This document shows positions 37,827-47,361 of a DNA stretch of 64,000 bases, piece by piece. Under the pieces are notes generated by a model. That model did no database searches and was not told the origin of the DNA. It worked only from the letters and a program-made list of their open reading frames with translations. Origin of the DNA: Microvirga ossetica. GTDB taxonomy: Bacteria > Pseudomonadota > Alphaproteobacteria > Rhizobiales > Beijerinckiaceae. Positions within the stretch are counted from its first letter, which is position 1, and the number at the start of each line of letters is the position of its first letter. Position numbers and translations under genes: made by a program. The stretch is from NCBI RefSeq assembly GCF_002741015.1, contig NZ_CP016617.1, positions 1-64,000 on the forward strand, written 5' to 3'.

Positions 37827-39605
37827 TCAGACCAGCGGCCACACGAGCAGGATGAGCGGCACGCCCAGCACCAGGACGAGGATCGACAACGGCAGTCCCA
37901 ACCGCCAATAATCGCCGAACCGATAACCACCCGGCCCCATCACCAAGGTATTGCACTGATGCCCGATCGGCGTGAGGAAGTCGCAGGCCGCGCCAACCGC
38001 TACCGCCATTAGGAAAGCATCGGGCCGGTAGCCCAGCTGCTGGGCGAAGCTCACCGCCACCGGGGCCATCACCAGAACGGCGGCGGCGTTGTTGAGGAAC
38101 GGCGTGACCGCCATCGCCGCCAGCATCACGAGCGCCAGCGCGCCGTAAGGCGGCAAGGTCCCGGCCAGGTCCGACAGCCCCCTGGCGATCAGATCGGCAC
38201 CGCCCGTGGTGCGGATCGCCTCGCTCACCGGAATCAGAGCCCCGAGCATCACCAGGATTGGCGGGTCGATGGCGGCGTAAGCCTCGCGCAGGGAGAGCGC
38301 TCCCAGCAAGACCATCAACACCGCGGCGGTCAGGAAGGCGGGGGCAACCGGCAGCGCACCGACGGCCGTGAGCGCCATGGCGCTGCCCAGGACCGCAACC
38401 GGAACGAGACCCTGACGCACATTGCCCAGGCGGATCGCCCGTTCGGCCAGCGGCAGACAGCCGAGTTCCCTCAGCGTCCCGGGCAGGCGGGTAAGGTCGC
38501 CCTTCAGCACCAGGACGTCACCGGCCTGCAGGACGATGTCCCGCAGCCGTTCGGTGAAGTGCTGGCCGCTGCGGCTGACGGCGAGCAGGTTGATGTTGAA
38601 GTGCTCATGCAGCGTTATGCGCTTGGCGGTTTGGCCGATCAGGATCGATCGCGGCCCGACCACGGCCTCGATCCCGGCGATCTCGTCGGCCGCTCGCGCG
38701 GTGTGGGTGGGGCGGTCCCCGCCTTCAAGTTCCAGGCGCGCCCGCGCCACGGCCCGTTCGAGCGCTTCAGGATCCCCTTCCAGAAGAAGGATGTCGCCTT
38801 CAAGCAGGATGGCATCCGGCAGAAGCGGCATGCGGACGGTCTTGTGCCGAACGATGCCTGTTACCATGACCTTATCGTTGCAGAACCGCGCCAGGTCGCC
38901 GACCGGCCGGCCGGTGACCACCGAGGCCGCAGTGACGCGGGCCTCCGTCATGTAGTCGGGGATGTCGAGGGCTTCGTCCATGGTGCCCTTGGCCTTGCGC
39001 CTGCCCGGCAGCAGCCGAAAGCCGAACACCAGAAACACGACACCCGCCACGGCGAGGCCGAGCCCGACCGGGGCGAAGTCGAACATGCCGAAGGGCTGCC
39101 CCGTCAACTCGCCGCGCACGCGCGAGACGATGATGTTGGGCGAGGTGCCAACCAGGGTGACCAGGCCGCCGAGCAGAGATCCGAAGGCCATCGGCATCAG
39201 AAAGCAGGAAGGGGAGGCCTTCAGGCGCCGGGCCACCAGGAATGCCACCGGGATCATCATGGCGAGCGCGCCGATGTTCTTGACGAAGGCCGACAGGATG
39301 GTCACCGCCGTGACCAGCAGCACGATCTGGCCTTGCACCGAGGTCACATGTGACGAGACCCTATGCAGGACCGCCTCCATCACCCCGGAGCGGGCCACCG
39401 CCGCGCTGACGACCAGGGCGCTTGCCACGATGATGACGATGTCGTCGCCGAAACCTTTGAACGCTTCCCCGTGCGGCACGACGCCGGTGAACACCGCCGC
39501 CAGGAGCGCGAGAATGGCCACGAGATCGTAGCGCAGCCGGCCCCAGATAAAGAGGATCATAGCCGCGGCGAGGATGGCGAAGGCAAGGGCCTGATCGAGA
39601 GCCAT
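37827..39605 (-). CDS. SLC13/DASS-type permease with TrkA-C domains
   Basis: From ATG 39605 (MALDQALAFAILAAAMILFI) the protein has about 592 residues. It shows two membrane halves of about five or six helices each, with the re-entrant motifs (FVKNIGALAMMIPVAFLVAR, PFLNNAAAVLVMAPVAVSFA), and two cytosolic TrkA-C-like domains between them (RPVGDLARFCNDKVMVTGIV, LQAGDVLVLKGDLTRLPGTL). This is the layout of the SLC13-family transporters often annotated as sodium:sulfate or dicarboxylate symporters. The substrate cannot be read from sequence. An upstream in-frame extension to 39662 has no support. Confidence 0.88.
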   Translation of the reverse strand: MALDQALAFAILAAAMILFIWGRLRYDLVAILALLAAVFTGVVPHGEAFKGFGDDIVIIVASALVVSAAVARSGVMEAVLHRVSSHVTSVQGQIVLLVTAVTILSAFVKNIGALAMMIPVAFLVARRLKASPSCFLMPMAFGSLLGGLVTLVGTSPNIIVSRVRGELTGQPFGMFDFAPVGLGLAVAGVVFLVFGFRLLPGRRKAKGTMDEALDIPDYMTEARVTAASVVTGRPVGDLARFCNDKVMVTGIVRHKTVRMPLLPDAILLEGDILLLEGDPEALERAVARARLELEGGDRPTHTARAADEIAGIEAVVGPRSILIGQTAKRITLHEHFNINLLAVSRSGQHFTERLRDIVLQAGDVLVLKGDLTRLPGTLRELGCLPLAERAIRLGNVRQGLVPVAVLGSAMALTAVGALPVAPAFLTAAVLMVLLGALSLREAYAAIDPPILVMLGALIPVSEAIRTTGGADLIARGLSDLAGTLPPYGALALVMLAAMAVTPFLNNAAAVLVMAPVAVSFAQQLGYRPDAFLMAVAVGAACDFLTPIGHQCNTLVMGPGGYRFGDYWRLGLPLSILVLVLGVPLILLVWPLV

Positions 39606-39715
39606 CGATCCACCATGGGACAACGTCTGCAAGGCTAACACGTGGCCGCGACCAGAGGCCACTGAGAGCCGCGAACCATGACTCGCCCACGCTGGGCTTC
39701 GGCATCGTCAACGCG

Positions 39716-40079
39716 CTACTTCAGCTCGGTCTCGTAGATGTAGAGCACCGACTTGTCGTCCTCGGGCATGAAGTAGCCCCGAACGCCTGCATCGCTTGCT
39801 TCCTTCCAGACCGGATCATGGCGGTGGCGGCCGGCCATCGGTGAGGCTGACCAGATAGAGACCGCCAAGCCGAAACAGGGGAGTGTCAGAGGTCACCCGC
39901 ATTTCGGTCACGCCGGAGCACAGCATGCGGTGGCCGCCGACGTACTTGCAGTCCTGGTCATCGAGATAGTGCGAGGTGTTCAGCCGCCGGAGTTGCTCCA
40001 GCCCGATCTGAGGCACGGCATTGGTGAGCTCGTAGACTGCCAGAGCAGCCGCCTGCTTCGGCATACCCATGCTGCGCAC
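39716..40079 (-). pseudogene. Hypothetical protein, frameshifted
   Basis: The first frame (MRSMGMPKQAAALAVYELTN to LFRLGGLYLVSLTDG) is followed by a slip in the run GGCCGGCCGCCACCGCC. The next frame gives HDPVWKEASDAGVRGYFMPE and DDKSVLYIYETELK with stop at 39716. Together they make about 120 residues with an even coding pattern, so one gene with a one- or two-base indel is likely. The family was not recognised. Confidence 0.5.
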
Positions 40080-40149
40080 TCAAGGTCTCTGCAGACTGGG
40101 GTGAGAGCCTTCAGAAGCGAGACAACGGCGATCCTATTGGTCATCTCTT

Positions 40150-40875
40150 TCATACATGGACATTGCCGAAGGCCAGTTCGCCCTCCCCTTTCGGCCGGTG
40201 CAGCGAGGCATACAGGATCCAGGCATAGAAGAGCGTGACCGCAAGGATCACGGCCCAGCCTGGCACCGGGCCGATGGCGGCGTTGCGCACCCACTCTCCG
40301 ACCGAGCCGACCAAATGGGCTTCGGCAGCATTCTCCTGCATTCGGATGAAGGTGGTCTTCACCAGCCAGGCGAACAGCAGGATCAGGAACAGCCAGCAGT
40401 AGTTGCGCCGCAGGCGGCGGGAGAGGGCCTGACTGGTGCTGGTCAGGAACATGGGCCGTCTGAGATCATCCCCCAGTTTGAGGATCCAGTCGTCCGTCGT
40501 CCCCTCCTCAGCGGCAAAGATCTGGGCGAAGTAGTTGCGTTCCATCCGGCGCACCCGGTTGCGGTAGACGTCGAAGAAGCGGTACCGGCGCGCCTCAATC
40601 ACCAGGAGCAGCAGAACCAGGACCATGGCGAACAGCAGCACGCCATGGTGAGCGGTCGGCGTGGAGAGCGAGACTGAGAGCATTGCCGCCACTACGGTAA
40701 TGGCCCAGTTGGTGGTCCGGTCGATCCGATCGCGCCAGCCCGCCATGCGGGCGATCTCGGCGCGATGATAATGCGCCAGGACGGTGATGAACTCGGTCGA
40801 GGTGCTGGGAAAGACGGGTGCCGCGATAGTGGGGCGCAGAACCTGGACAGTGCTCTGATCGGTTTTCGATAGCAT
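40150..40875 (-). CDS. DUF2270 membrane protein
   Basis: A 241-residue protein: EFITVLAHYHRAEIARMAGW, RDRIDRTTNWAITVVAAMLS, IEARRYRFFDVYRNRVRRME and NYFAQIFA are typical of DUF2270. It has four membrane helices in two pairs (about 55-92, 160-180 and 205-225). The function is unknown for the family. It is not obviously in an operon, because the neighbour downstream is a broken gene. Confidence 0.85.
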   Translation of the reverse strand: MLSKTDQSTVQVLRPTIAAPVFPSTSTEFITVLAHYHRAEIARMAGWRDRIDRTTNWAITVVAAMLSVSLSTPTAHHGVLLFAMVLVLLLLVIEARRYRFFDVYRNRVRRMERNYFAQIFAAEEGTTDDWILKLGDDLRRPMFLTSTSQALSRRLRRNYCWLFLILLFAWLVKTTFIRMQENAAEAHLVGSVGEWVRNAAIGPVPGWAVILAVTLFYAWILYASLHRPKGEGELAFGNVHV

Positions 40876-41579
40876 GGTGTCCTTCCCTCCACTCTGGACG
40901 GCGTTCGGACACTCTCGGTCAGCGCGGAAGGCGCGTCCTAGTCAGGACCTGATAAGGCATTATAGCACTGGTCGACGACGTTCGCAGATCAATCCGTCAC
41001 ACCTCGGTCGAGCGGCATTGCGAACGTTGAGATGCCTCGCCTGGACCAGCCAAGTCATACGTTTCCGGCGCCAGCGGCTCTCTATCGTCGAAGTCCGCCC
41101 CCACTAGGCCGAAGGCACGCTTTGCGAACGGCTAAGCTATTGATCAGGCCCAGCAAAGTTTACCTTGACGAACCGAAATCCGATATGACTACGATCTGAT
41201 GTACAGCAGAAGGCGATGTTGAAGGGCCGTAAACCCGCGTCGATTTAGCAGGTTGTATTGGAGATCTAGGATTGAGTGCGTCCGCAGGCGTTTCGGCGGC
41301 GATTGAGCTTCAGAAGCCTTTGTTTTAAGCCATTTCGGCCTGTTCTAGGAAAGCCCTCCCCTCTTCGGCTGGTTAACAAAACGCCTTGAAAGACGTTTTC
41401 AAACGATCGATTGAACGCAACATCCGACTATGTACAGAATATCGTCTGCCACATAGCCGTATAGCCGTTTTTTAAAAGCTTATCCCCTCCCCTACCCCTT
41501 CCTTTGCCAGCATTTAGCGGCCATGGGCCAGCGAGCCTGCAGAACGGAGGTCGAGTAAGACCATTGGTAGTTCATCCTG
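40876..41579. other. 700-base stretch without a gene, downstream of repB
   Basis: No open frame of coding quality occurs on either strand. In classical repABC loci repC would follow repB here, and it is absent. A C-rich tract (TTATCCCCTCCCCTACCCC around 41481-41500) and AT-rich patches (41150-41480) might belong to a replication origin, but no iterons were seen. Confidence 0.45.
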
Positions 41580-41619
41580 CATCGCCTCAATCACTTCATG
41601 AATGATGATTGAGGCAATG
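41580..41619 (-). terminator. Hairpin behind repB
   Basis: GCCTCAATCA and TGATTGAGGC form a perfect 10-base stem around a 12-base loop, extended by three more pairs after one mismatch. It lies 24 bases past the repB stop, so it is a probable terminator of the repAB transcript. Confidence 0.65.
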
Positions 41620-41642
41620 CGACGTCGTCTAGATTTCAAGCG

Positions 41643-42782
41643 TTACTCTTTTTCTCTAGCCTGAAACTCATTATATAGTTGCTCAAGGCGGCTGACGAGA
41701 AACTTGCCAAAGCGGGGCGATAGCTTCCGATCAATCACAATAGAAAACTTGTCATCAGTCTCGGTGTATTTCGCCAAGCGGGTACCGTCGGGAGCAGTCC
41801 AAAGTTCGGGCCGGGAGACTTCGGCTCTGGTTGTGAGGGCCTTGTAGGCTGCCTCAAACTTTGCGTCACTATCGCGCCCTGAATTCTCGGCCCGCTCGAT
41901 TGCGTACCGGGCTTTGTCGATATTGCCCTTCGTGATCAATGCAGCGAAGTCTTCCCACTTACGTCTTCCAATGCCCGGTGCTGGCCCGATGGCATTGATG
42001 ATTTCCATTGGGATGCTCGATGCAAACTTGACCATCTGTGAGACTCTAGGGCGATCAACGCAAAGAGCCTGCATGATGACATCGCGGCGGAAGCCGCGCT
42101 CTTCCAGTTGCAGCGCAAAGCGAGCCTTCTCGATGAAGCTGAGATTGGTCCGCGCATTGTTTTCCTGCCCTTGCGCAACTACCAACTGTTCATCGGTTAG
42201 TTCGCGTACGACGGCGCGGACCTTGATGCCGAGCTCGGTTACAGCCCTAAGGCGCCGATGACCATAGGCAACCTGGAATCGCCCCTGCTCCTGAGTATGG
42301 GGACGAACCAAAATGGGCACGATCTGTCCCTCGGCTTTGATAGCCTGGACAAGTTCCCTGTGGGCCTCTTCCGAGTAAGCCATTCGATCTGGGACGAACG
42401 ATGCGTCAACTGTAGACGGATCCAGGTCGACGACGGCGTGACCTGATCTGAGTTGCTCCTCAAGTTCGCCAGCGCGATCAGCAGCGTTCAGTGTCTCTGC
42501 CATGATCCTCTGTTGTGAGGTCATTGTAGGACGGGTGTGCCGTGGAAGCGAGGCAATCTCCTTATCGCCCGCGGAGGCCACCTGCTCCTGATCCACGCTA
42601 CTGTTTTTGGCATGTGGACGGTTTGCGAACGGGCGATTGGGTCGCGGGAGAACCGGAGCGTCACTCTTTCTGCTAATCACGTCTGCAAGAGCCGCTTGCT
42701 GATCTGCCACTGGGTTAGGAGCCGGAGCGGATGAGGTTCCAAGTTCAGAACCGGATGACTGTAGTAAGTTCTGACGAGCCAT
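41643..42782 (-). CDS. repB: Plasmid partition protein RepB (ParB family)
   Basis: A 379-residue protein from ATG 42782. The start overlaps the repA stop by one base (TAATG), so translation is coupled. The disordered N-terminus is followed by the ParB nuclease/CTPase-like domain with AYSEEAHRELVQAIKAEGQI, VPILVRPH and YGHRRLRAVTELG. A central HTH (RDVIMQALCVDRPRVSQMVK) binds the centromere, and the end is a helical dimerisation segment (KFLVSRLEQLYNEFQAREKE). RepB should load on parS-like sites; the six palindromes upstream of repA are the candidates. Confidence 0.93.
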   Translation of the reverse strand: MARQNLLQSSGSELGTSSAPAPNPVADQQAALADVISRKSDAPVLPRPNRPFANRPHAKNSSVDQEQVASAGDKEIASLPRHTRPTMTSQQRIMAETLNAADRAGELEEQLRSGHAVVDLDPSTVDASFVPDRMAYSEEAHRELVQAIKAEGQIVPILVRPHTQEQGRFQVAYGHRRLRAVTELGIKVRAVVRELTDEQLVVAQGQENNARTNLSFIEKARFALQLEERGFRRDVIMQALCVDRPRVSQMVKFASSIPMEIINAIGPAPGIGRRKWEDFAALITKGNIDKARYAIERAENSGRDSDAKFEAAYKALTTRAEVSRPELWTAPDGTRLAKYTETDDKFSIVIDRKLSPRFGKFLVSRLEQLYNEFQAREKE

Positions 42783-43984
42783 TATTGCCTCCCCCAAGCG
42801 CGACGGATGTTGGCTTCGATTTCACCATTTACGAGATCAAGGGACTCCAATGCACGGTCGTAGGTGCTCTTGGTGAATTTGGTTCGATCCACTTCATAGA
42901 GCGTCTGCTTGGTGAGACCTGAGTCCGCGATGGCTGTGCTCTTAAGGACTGGGTTTTGAAGCACACGATGCTCGAAGAGCGAACGCATCCAAGTGACCAT
43001 CTGGTTCTGCGGCCCATCGTTGGGCTCGTAGCGGGTAATAAGATAGCGCAGCCAATCGTAATCTGGCCGTCTGTCCCCAAACAAATTTACAGTGTCGCCA
43101 ACCATCTTCAGGAACTGTGCCATTGACAGGACATCAAGCATCTGGGGATGCACAGTCACAAGAAGTGATGTGGCTGCGGATAGCGCTGCCATCGTAAGGT
43201 ACCCGAGGTTCGGCGGGCAATCCATGACAACCACATCGTACTCGGATTCAACGGGCTGCAATGCCTGGAAGATCCGGAGGAAGAACGACCTCACTTCCTT
43301 CGCAACCGGGGTCGTTGTCTCGAACTCCATGAGTTCCAGGTTGCCCGGAATGAAATGCAGGCCTGGAAGATACGTTGCGCGAATGATCTCTTCAATGGAG
43401 GTCCGCTCGTTGTCGTAGCGTAGCGCTCCGTAGAGAGTCTCATTGGGCAACACATCCAGTTCGGGTTGTTGACCAAACAAGGTCGAGAGGCTCGCCTGTG
43501 GGTCAAGGTCGATCGCCAGAACGCGATAGCCCCTCAAGGCAAGGTATTGGGAGAGGTGGGCAGCAGTCGTAGTTTTTGCGCTGCCACCTTTGAAGTTGAT
43601 AACCGAGAGAATTTGGAGTTTCTCGCCAGCCATACGATGCGGAATGTAGCGCCTATTAGACTGATTGCCGTCAAGGAATTCCCGAACTGCAGTGATTTCA
43701 TCGACTGAAAATGTGCGCTTGCCATTCGGCTGAATTTCAGGGAGCGGAGCTTTCCCATCTACAGCCAACTGGCGGAGATAGCCTTCGTGGATACCTAAGA
43801 AGTTAGCCGCCTCTGCCGAGGAAAACCGACGAATGGCTTTTTGGGCAACAGGAGGGAAAATGCGCTGCGTGTGCTTCTGAAGCTCTTTGGCTAGCAGTTC
43901 GGCATCAAGGGAGATCTGTGCCCGGTTGTTTTCGTCGACACGCGCTACCACAGGATCGAGTGTAGACTGCTCGAGTGCTGACAT
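42782..43984 (-). CDS. repA: Plasmid partition ATPase RepA (ParA family)
   Basis: The protein has 400 residues. The N-terminal MerR-like HTH (FSSAEAANFLGIHEGYLRQL) serves autoregulation. The deviant Walker A motif FKGGSAKTTTAAHLSQYLAL, Walker A' region IDLDPQASLST and Walker B-like VVVMDCPPNLGYLTM identify a type Ia ParA ATPase. It positions plasmid copies together with RepB and represses its own promoter. The length is typical for the repABC RepA. It is first in a two-gene operon with repB. Confidence 0.95.
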   Translation of the reverse strand: MSALEQSTLDPVVARVDENNRAQISLDAELLAKELQKHTQRIFPPVAQKAIRRFSSAEAANFLGIHEGYLRQLAVDGKAPLPEIQPNGKRTFSVDEITAVREFLDGNQSNRRYIPHRMAGEKLQILSVINFKGGSAKTTTAAHLSQYLALRGYRVLAIDLDPQASLSTLFGQQPELDVLPNETLYGALRYDNERTSIEEIIRATYLPGLHFIPGNLELMEFETTTPVAKEVRSFFLRIFQALQPVESEYDVVVMDCPPNLGYLTMAALSAATSLLVTVHPQMLDVLSMAQFLKMVGDTVNLFGDRRPDYDWLRYLITRYEPNDGPQNQMVTWMRSLFEHRVLQNPVLKSTAIADSGLTKQTLYEVDRTKFTKSTYDRALESLDLVNGEIEANIRRAWGRQ

Positions 43985-44185
43985 TGAAGGCTCCTAGCAA
44001 TGCCGCTCGGAATTGGCCGAGGCCAGCAATTTTTGCGCTGATCGTTAGTTCGCCTGCCGGGCGTTAACGGTTGGTTAAAGAGATCGCAGAAACTGTAGGA
44101 GCGCGCGCTAATTTTGCGACTTTCGTCAATTTTGCGCTGCATGGTATCTACAGGTCCCCTCCCCTACCGTGCTGCCGTCCTTGAT

Positions 44186-44650
44186 ATTGCCCGCGGGCAA
44201 TCCCTCGAATTTGAGCCGCGAGTCCGAGAGCGGCGAACCTATCTGTGCAACCGGCGCCGATTAACCACCGAAAAGGGCCAGAGAGTATGGTTAACAAGCC
44301 GTTGCCCCGAGCTTACCCTCTCCTCAAAAAGCCGGCATTGCCCGCGGGCAATGCGTCAATGACAGTTGGATCCTGCTCTCGGCCGCTGCGATCTGGCCTC
44401 TCCCGTAAGAAGACATTGCCCGCGGGCAATACGTCTCGGCGAGCGTTCCCAATGGGTTCCCCTTCCCTATCCGGGACTGTTGCTGCATTGCCCGTGGGCA
44501 AGGGGTCGACGGTCAGAAGTGTGTTGTTTTTATCTGACCAGTTGCGGTCACAATGACAGATTGCCCGCGGGCAATGTGTCGGTTTTTGCGAGAAACCTGG
44601 CTGAACTCCTCTCTCGTCCAATGTTGCCCGGGGCATTTCCCGCGGGCAAC
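44186..44650. repeat. Array of six parS-like 16-base palindromes
   Basis: ATTGCCCGCGGGCAAT occurs exactly at 44186, 44337, 44415 and 44560; variants ATTGCCCGTGGGCAAG and ATTTCCCGCGGGCAAC are at 44487 and 44635. The spacing is close to 75 bases (151, 78, 72, 73, 75), about seven helical turns, so the sites share one face of the DNA. The pattern fits the repABC parS form (GTT-n4-GC-n4-AAC) with A/T at the outer bases. It lies upstream of repA and is therefore the likely partition centromere; use as replication iterons is the alternative. Confidence 0.8.
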
Positions 44651-44682
44651 AGGTCGAGCACTTGGGTGAACCTATCCGCCAT

Positions 44683-45834
44683 CTAAATGAATATCTGGAC
44701 TGACCTGCTCTGAGCGTGCTCCTGCTCATCGTAATAGCCAGCTGCCTGTTGCACAGACTTGTGGGCCGACTGACGCATAGCATCCACAAGCGGGATCCCA
44801 TCTCGTCCAGCCTGGGTCATAAAACCCGATCGCAGGCCGTGGGCGCTGAACTCAGCCGGGTCCAGTCCGGCCATCCGGCAGCGCTTTTTCAGGATGAGGT
44901 TGACGGATTGGGGAGTTAGGGGATTGGCGCCGATGGAGCCATCCTTGCGAACCTCTCGGAAGATCGGCCCCGACGTGACATTTGCGGCCTGCATCCACTC
45001 GTAGAGGGCAACAGCCGCCCGTCCGGCTGCGAACACGAAGGCACCCTGCCCTGCCGTGGTGGTTTTCGTTCGGCCGAGGGCGATGCGAACACAGGGCACC
45101 ATGGGCGATGTAGGATCTGTCGGCCGCAGTTTGATTGGATCGGCCACACTGATCTGGGAGTGCTTCAGGGTTGCCACCTCGCTGCGCCGTCTGCCGCCGG
45201 CGGCGAACGCGATCAGGAGGATAGCCCGATCTCGCAGGTCAATGGCTTTGGATCCGCTGCAGCTGGCCAGGAGGCATTCGAGAATGTCGCGGGTCACGGG
45301 CTTGCGGCTCTTGCGCTGCGGAGCGCGCCCCGAGGCCTTCATTGCCAGACGGAGGGCCTTCTTGACGCCTGCATCATCGAACCGGCCTTCAACGCCTTTC
45401 CACTGGTGCAGGGTCGACCAGTTGGCCAGGCGCCGGGATACGGTCTTGGGAGCATGCGGTCCTCTGACCTTGAGGATCCTGCGGTCCCAAAGCTCTGCGA
45501 TCACCGCGTCGGGCATGCCGTGGCCAGGATCGATAGCCTTCTGCTCCGGATCCCACAGATGGTGAGCAATGAACTTCAGGACGAGTTCAGGGTCCGCCGG
45601 CCAGGGCAGCGCACGCCCGGTCGCAGCGCGGCACCAGGCCTCAAGGTAGGCTAGGTCGGAGGCGAGGGCGCGAAGCGTGTTGGCGCCAATGCCCGTTTCG
45701 GCGAGATGCTTCAGTGTGGCGACGTCGGCATCCGTCAGGACTTCGGCATAGCGATCGGCCGCCGCCATCGGCAGGACAGCCGCCAGAGCGTCAAGTTGTT
45801 TGGCGCGCTTGATCTGAGATTTCGAACTGTCCAA
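44683..45834 (-). CDS. Tyrosine recombinase (plasmid integrase/resolvase type)
   Basis: The protein has 383 residues. The core-binding domain covers about 25-150 (GIGANTLRALASDLAYLEAW). The catalytic domain has all conserved residues: Arg in AAGGRRRSEVATLK, Lys in the RTKTTTAGQG strand, His and Arg in SAHGLRSGFMTQ, His in QSAHKSVQQ and the nucleophile Tyr in AGYYDEQEHAQSRS. Its stop lies about 30 bases from the parS-like array, so it probably resolves plasmid multimers next to the partition site. Alternatively it integrates a mobile element. Confidence 0.9.
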   Translation of the reverse strand: MDSSKSQIKRAKQLDALAAVLPMAAADRYAEVLTDADVATLKHLAETGIGANTLRALASDLAYLEAWCRAATGRALPWPADPELVLKFIAHHLWDPEQKAIDPGHGMPDAVIAELWDRRILKVRGPHAPKTVSRRLANWSTLHQWKGVEGRFDDAGVKKALRLAMKASGRAPQRKSRKPVTRDILECLLASCSGSKAIDLRDRAILLIAFAAGGRRRSEVATLKHSQISVADPIKLRPTDPTSPMVPCVRIALGRTKTTTAGQGAFVFAAGRAAVALYEWMQAANVTSGPIFREVRKDGSIGANPLTPQSVNLILKKRCRMAGLDPAEFSAHGLRSGFMTQAGRDGIPLVDAMRQSAHKSVQQAAGYYDEQEHAQSRSVQIFI

Positions 45835-46048
45835 TGATCACTGCCCTTACGCCTCGAACTGTCGTCTGACGGGACTATGCGGAACACGGAATGATTTGGG
45901 AACAGGACTGTGAGCCGCTGCCCATGAGAGCATCGCGGGGAGGGCGGATGTTGGTGCTGGACAGCCCTGAGAGCCGCGCCGGCGCGATTGATCGGCCGAG
46001 CAGCGCGGCCCAGTATGGTTAATGGAACCAGACAGAGCTGGAGGCGGC

Positions 46049-46429
46049 ATGGCGCGAAATCCGGTTCGCGATGAGCGACAAGGAGACCTGTTCGGAGCAC
46101 CTCCGTCACCCGTCAAGCCGCTCCGCCGATCGTGTCCGACTAAGCGTGCAAATGAGGAGCCTCGGGTACCTGCTCCTGTGTCGCTGGGGAAGTTGGGGGC
46201 AAAGGCTACCCGGCCTGATCTCGACGATTTCCTGGATAGTCTGCCTGATCAGGAATTGGCCTATCTGATCGTTGAGGCAACTCGAATGGTGAAGCGACGG
46301 CTCAGCCGCGAGAAGGGGAAGGGGCTTCGATCCAAAGGAGCCGGCCAAGGGAGGTCACTCCTTGACGACGCCCTGCGTCGGATTGGCAGCGAGCTGCTGG
46401 AGTTTGAGGATTCGGGGGAGCCTTGGTGA
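46049..46429 (+). CDS. Hypothetical protein
   Basis: ATG 46049 is preferred over 46022. The protein is about 126 residues: a basic proline-rich N-terminus (GDLFGAPPSPVKPLRRSCPT) and a helical C-terminal half (LDDFLDSLPDQELAYLIVEA, TRMVKRRLSREKGKGLRSKG, LLDDALRRIGSELLEFEDSG). It may be a plasmid-borne DNA-binding or accessory protein because of its place next to the recombinase and repAB, but no family was recognised. Confidence 0.55.
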   Translation: MARNPVRDERQGDLFGAPPSPVKPLRRSCPTKRANEEPRVPAPVSLGKLGAKATRPDLDDFLDSLPDQELAYLIVEATRMVKRRLSREKGKGLRSKGAGQGRSLLDDALRRIGSELLEFEDSGEPW

Positions 46430-46441
46430 GCCACTGCGGCG

Positions 46442-47356
46442 TCAGGCATGCAGAGCAGCCAGCGCCATCTCGGCCACCTGCAGTTCAATCCCTGGATCCA
46501 AATCATCTGTGAGTTGCCAGGCCGCCGACAGTCCGGCCCAGGCCAGAATCCAGAGGAGCAGGCGGCGTGTCTCCAGGCCCGCAGCCTCGCTCACGGCCGC
46601 GAGGCGCCGGGCGAAAATCTCGGGCCGTCGGGCAATGGTCAGATGGGGCAGGCCCAGGTCCGGGTCGCAGAAGAGAATGGTGTACTCGAAAGTCCGCTCG
46701 CCGATCACCCGCTTCGGGTCGATGGCGAGCCAGCCCCGCTCCCCGAAATCCAAGACATTCTCGTGATGCAGGTCGGCATGAAGGGGCACGATCTCGCGCT
46801 GCGACGCCAGCACGTCGGTGGCCGCGTTGGCGGCGTGAACCAGGATCCCACCCTGGGCTTGTGCCATCGGGGCGAGGGGTTCGAACCAGGTGGTCAGCGG
46901 CACCAGACCGGGGGGAGGGGCTCCACGCGGGGTGTGCAGCCGGCGGGCGACGGCGCAGATGATCCGGGTGGCCTCGTCGTCCCGACCGTGCTCGGCGAGA
47001 CGGACCAGGGATCGAGAGCCGGTCGCGCGCTCGAGCAGGACCGCGCCGTCATCACAGGCCAGCACCCGGGCGGCGCCATCCGCGGCCCACCAGCGCATGA
47101 GCAGGTGGCCGTACCGTTCGTCGGCGTCGCCGGTGACCTTCAGCATTGCCGGCTGCCCGTGGAACAGGACCGGCAGAAGCTGGCTGGTGCGCGTGACGAT
47201 GAGGTCTCCGGTGGAGACCAGGCCCCATTGGCGCAGGTAAGGCTCGAGCATGGGCGGGACATAACACGCCGCAAGGGCAGGGGCGACCGCACCGTCCGGG
47301 GTCTTGGGATCGTGGCGGGAGGTCGCCCGCGTTGGCTCGTCCGGGAAAGCGGTCAT
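46442..47356 (-). CDS. Aminoglycoside/hydroxyurea-type phosphotransferase homologue
   Basis: A 304-residue protein, or about 269 residues if it starts at the internal ATG (MLEPYLRQWGLVSTGDLIVT). The kinase fold shows VLFHGQPAMLKVTGDADERY (nucleotide-binding lysine), the LERATGSRSL hinge, the catalytic loop VPLHADLHHENVLDFG and the metal-binding AIDPKRVIGE. These match the StrB-like family, which phosphorylates streptomycin or hydroxyurea. It is a distant homologue, so resistance is possible but unproven. It stands beside VapBC on the same strand, with only five bases between vapC and this gene's neighbour side. Confidence 0.8.
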   Translation of the reverse strand: MTAFPDEPTRATSRHDPKTPDGAVAPALAACYVPPMLEPYLRQWGLVSTGDLIVTRTSQLLPVLFHGQPAMLKVTGDADERYGHLLMRWWAADGAARVLACDDGAVLLERATGSRSLVRLAEHGRDDEATRIICAVARRLHTPRGAPPPGLVPLTTWFEPLAPMAQAQGGILVHAANAATDVLASQREIVPLHADLHHENVLDFGERGWLAIDPKRVIGERTFEYTILFCDPDLGLPHLTIARRPEIFARRLAAVSEAAGLETRRLLLWILAWAGLSAAWQLTDDLDPGIELQVAEMALAALHA

Positions 47357-47361
47357 GGCCC

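Noticed and set aside
44186..44650. CRISPR array
   Set aside because: The repeats are 16-base perfect palindromes, the spacers are irregular 56-135 bases, and no cas genes are present; a partition site fits better.
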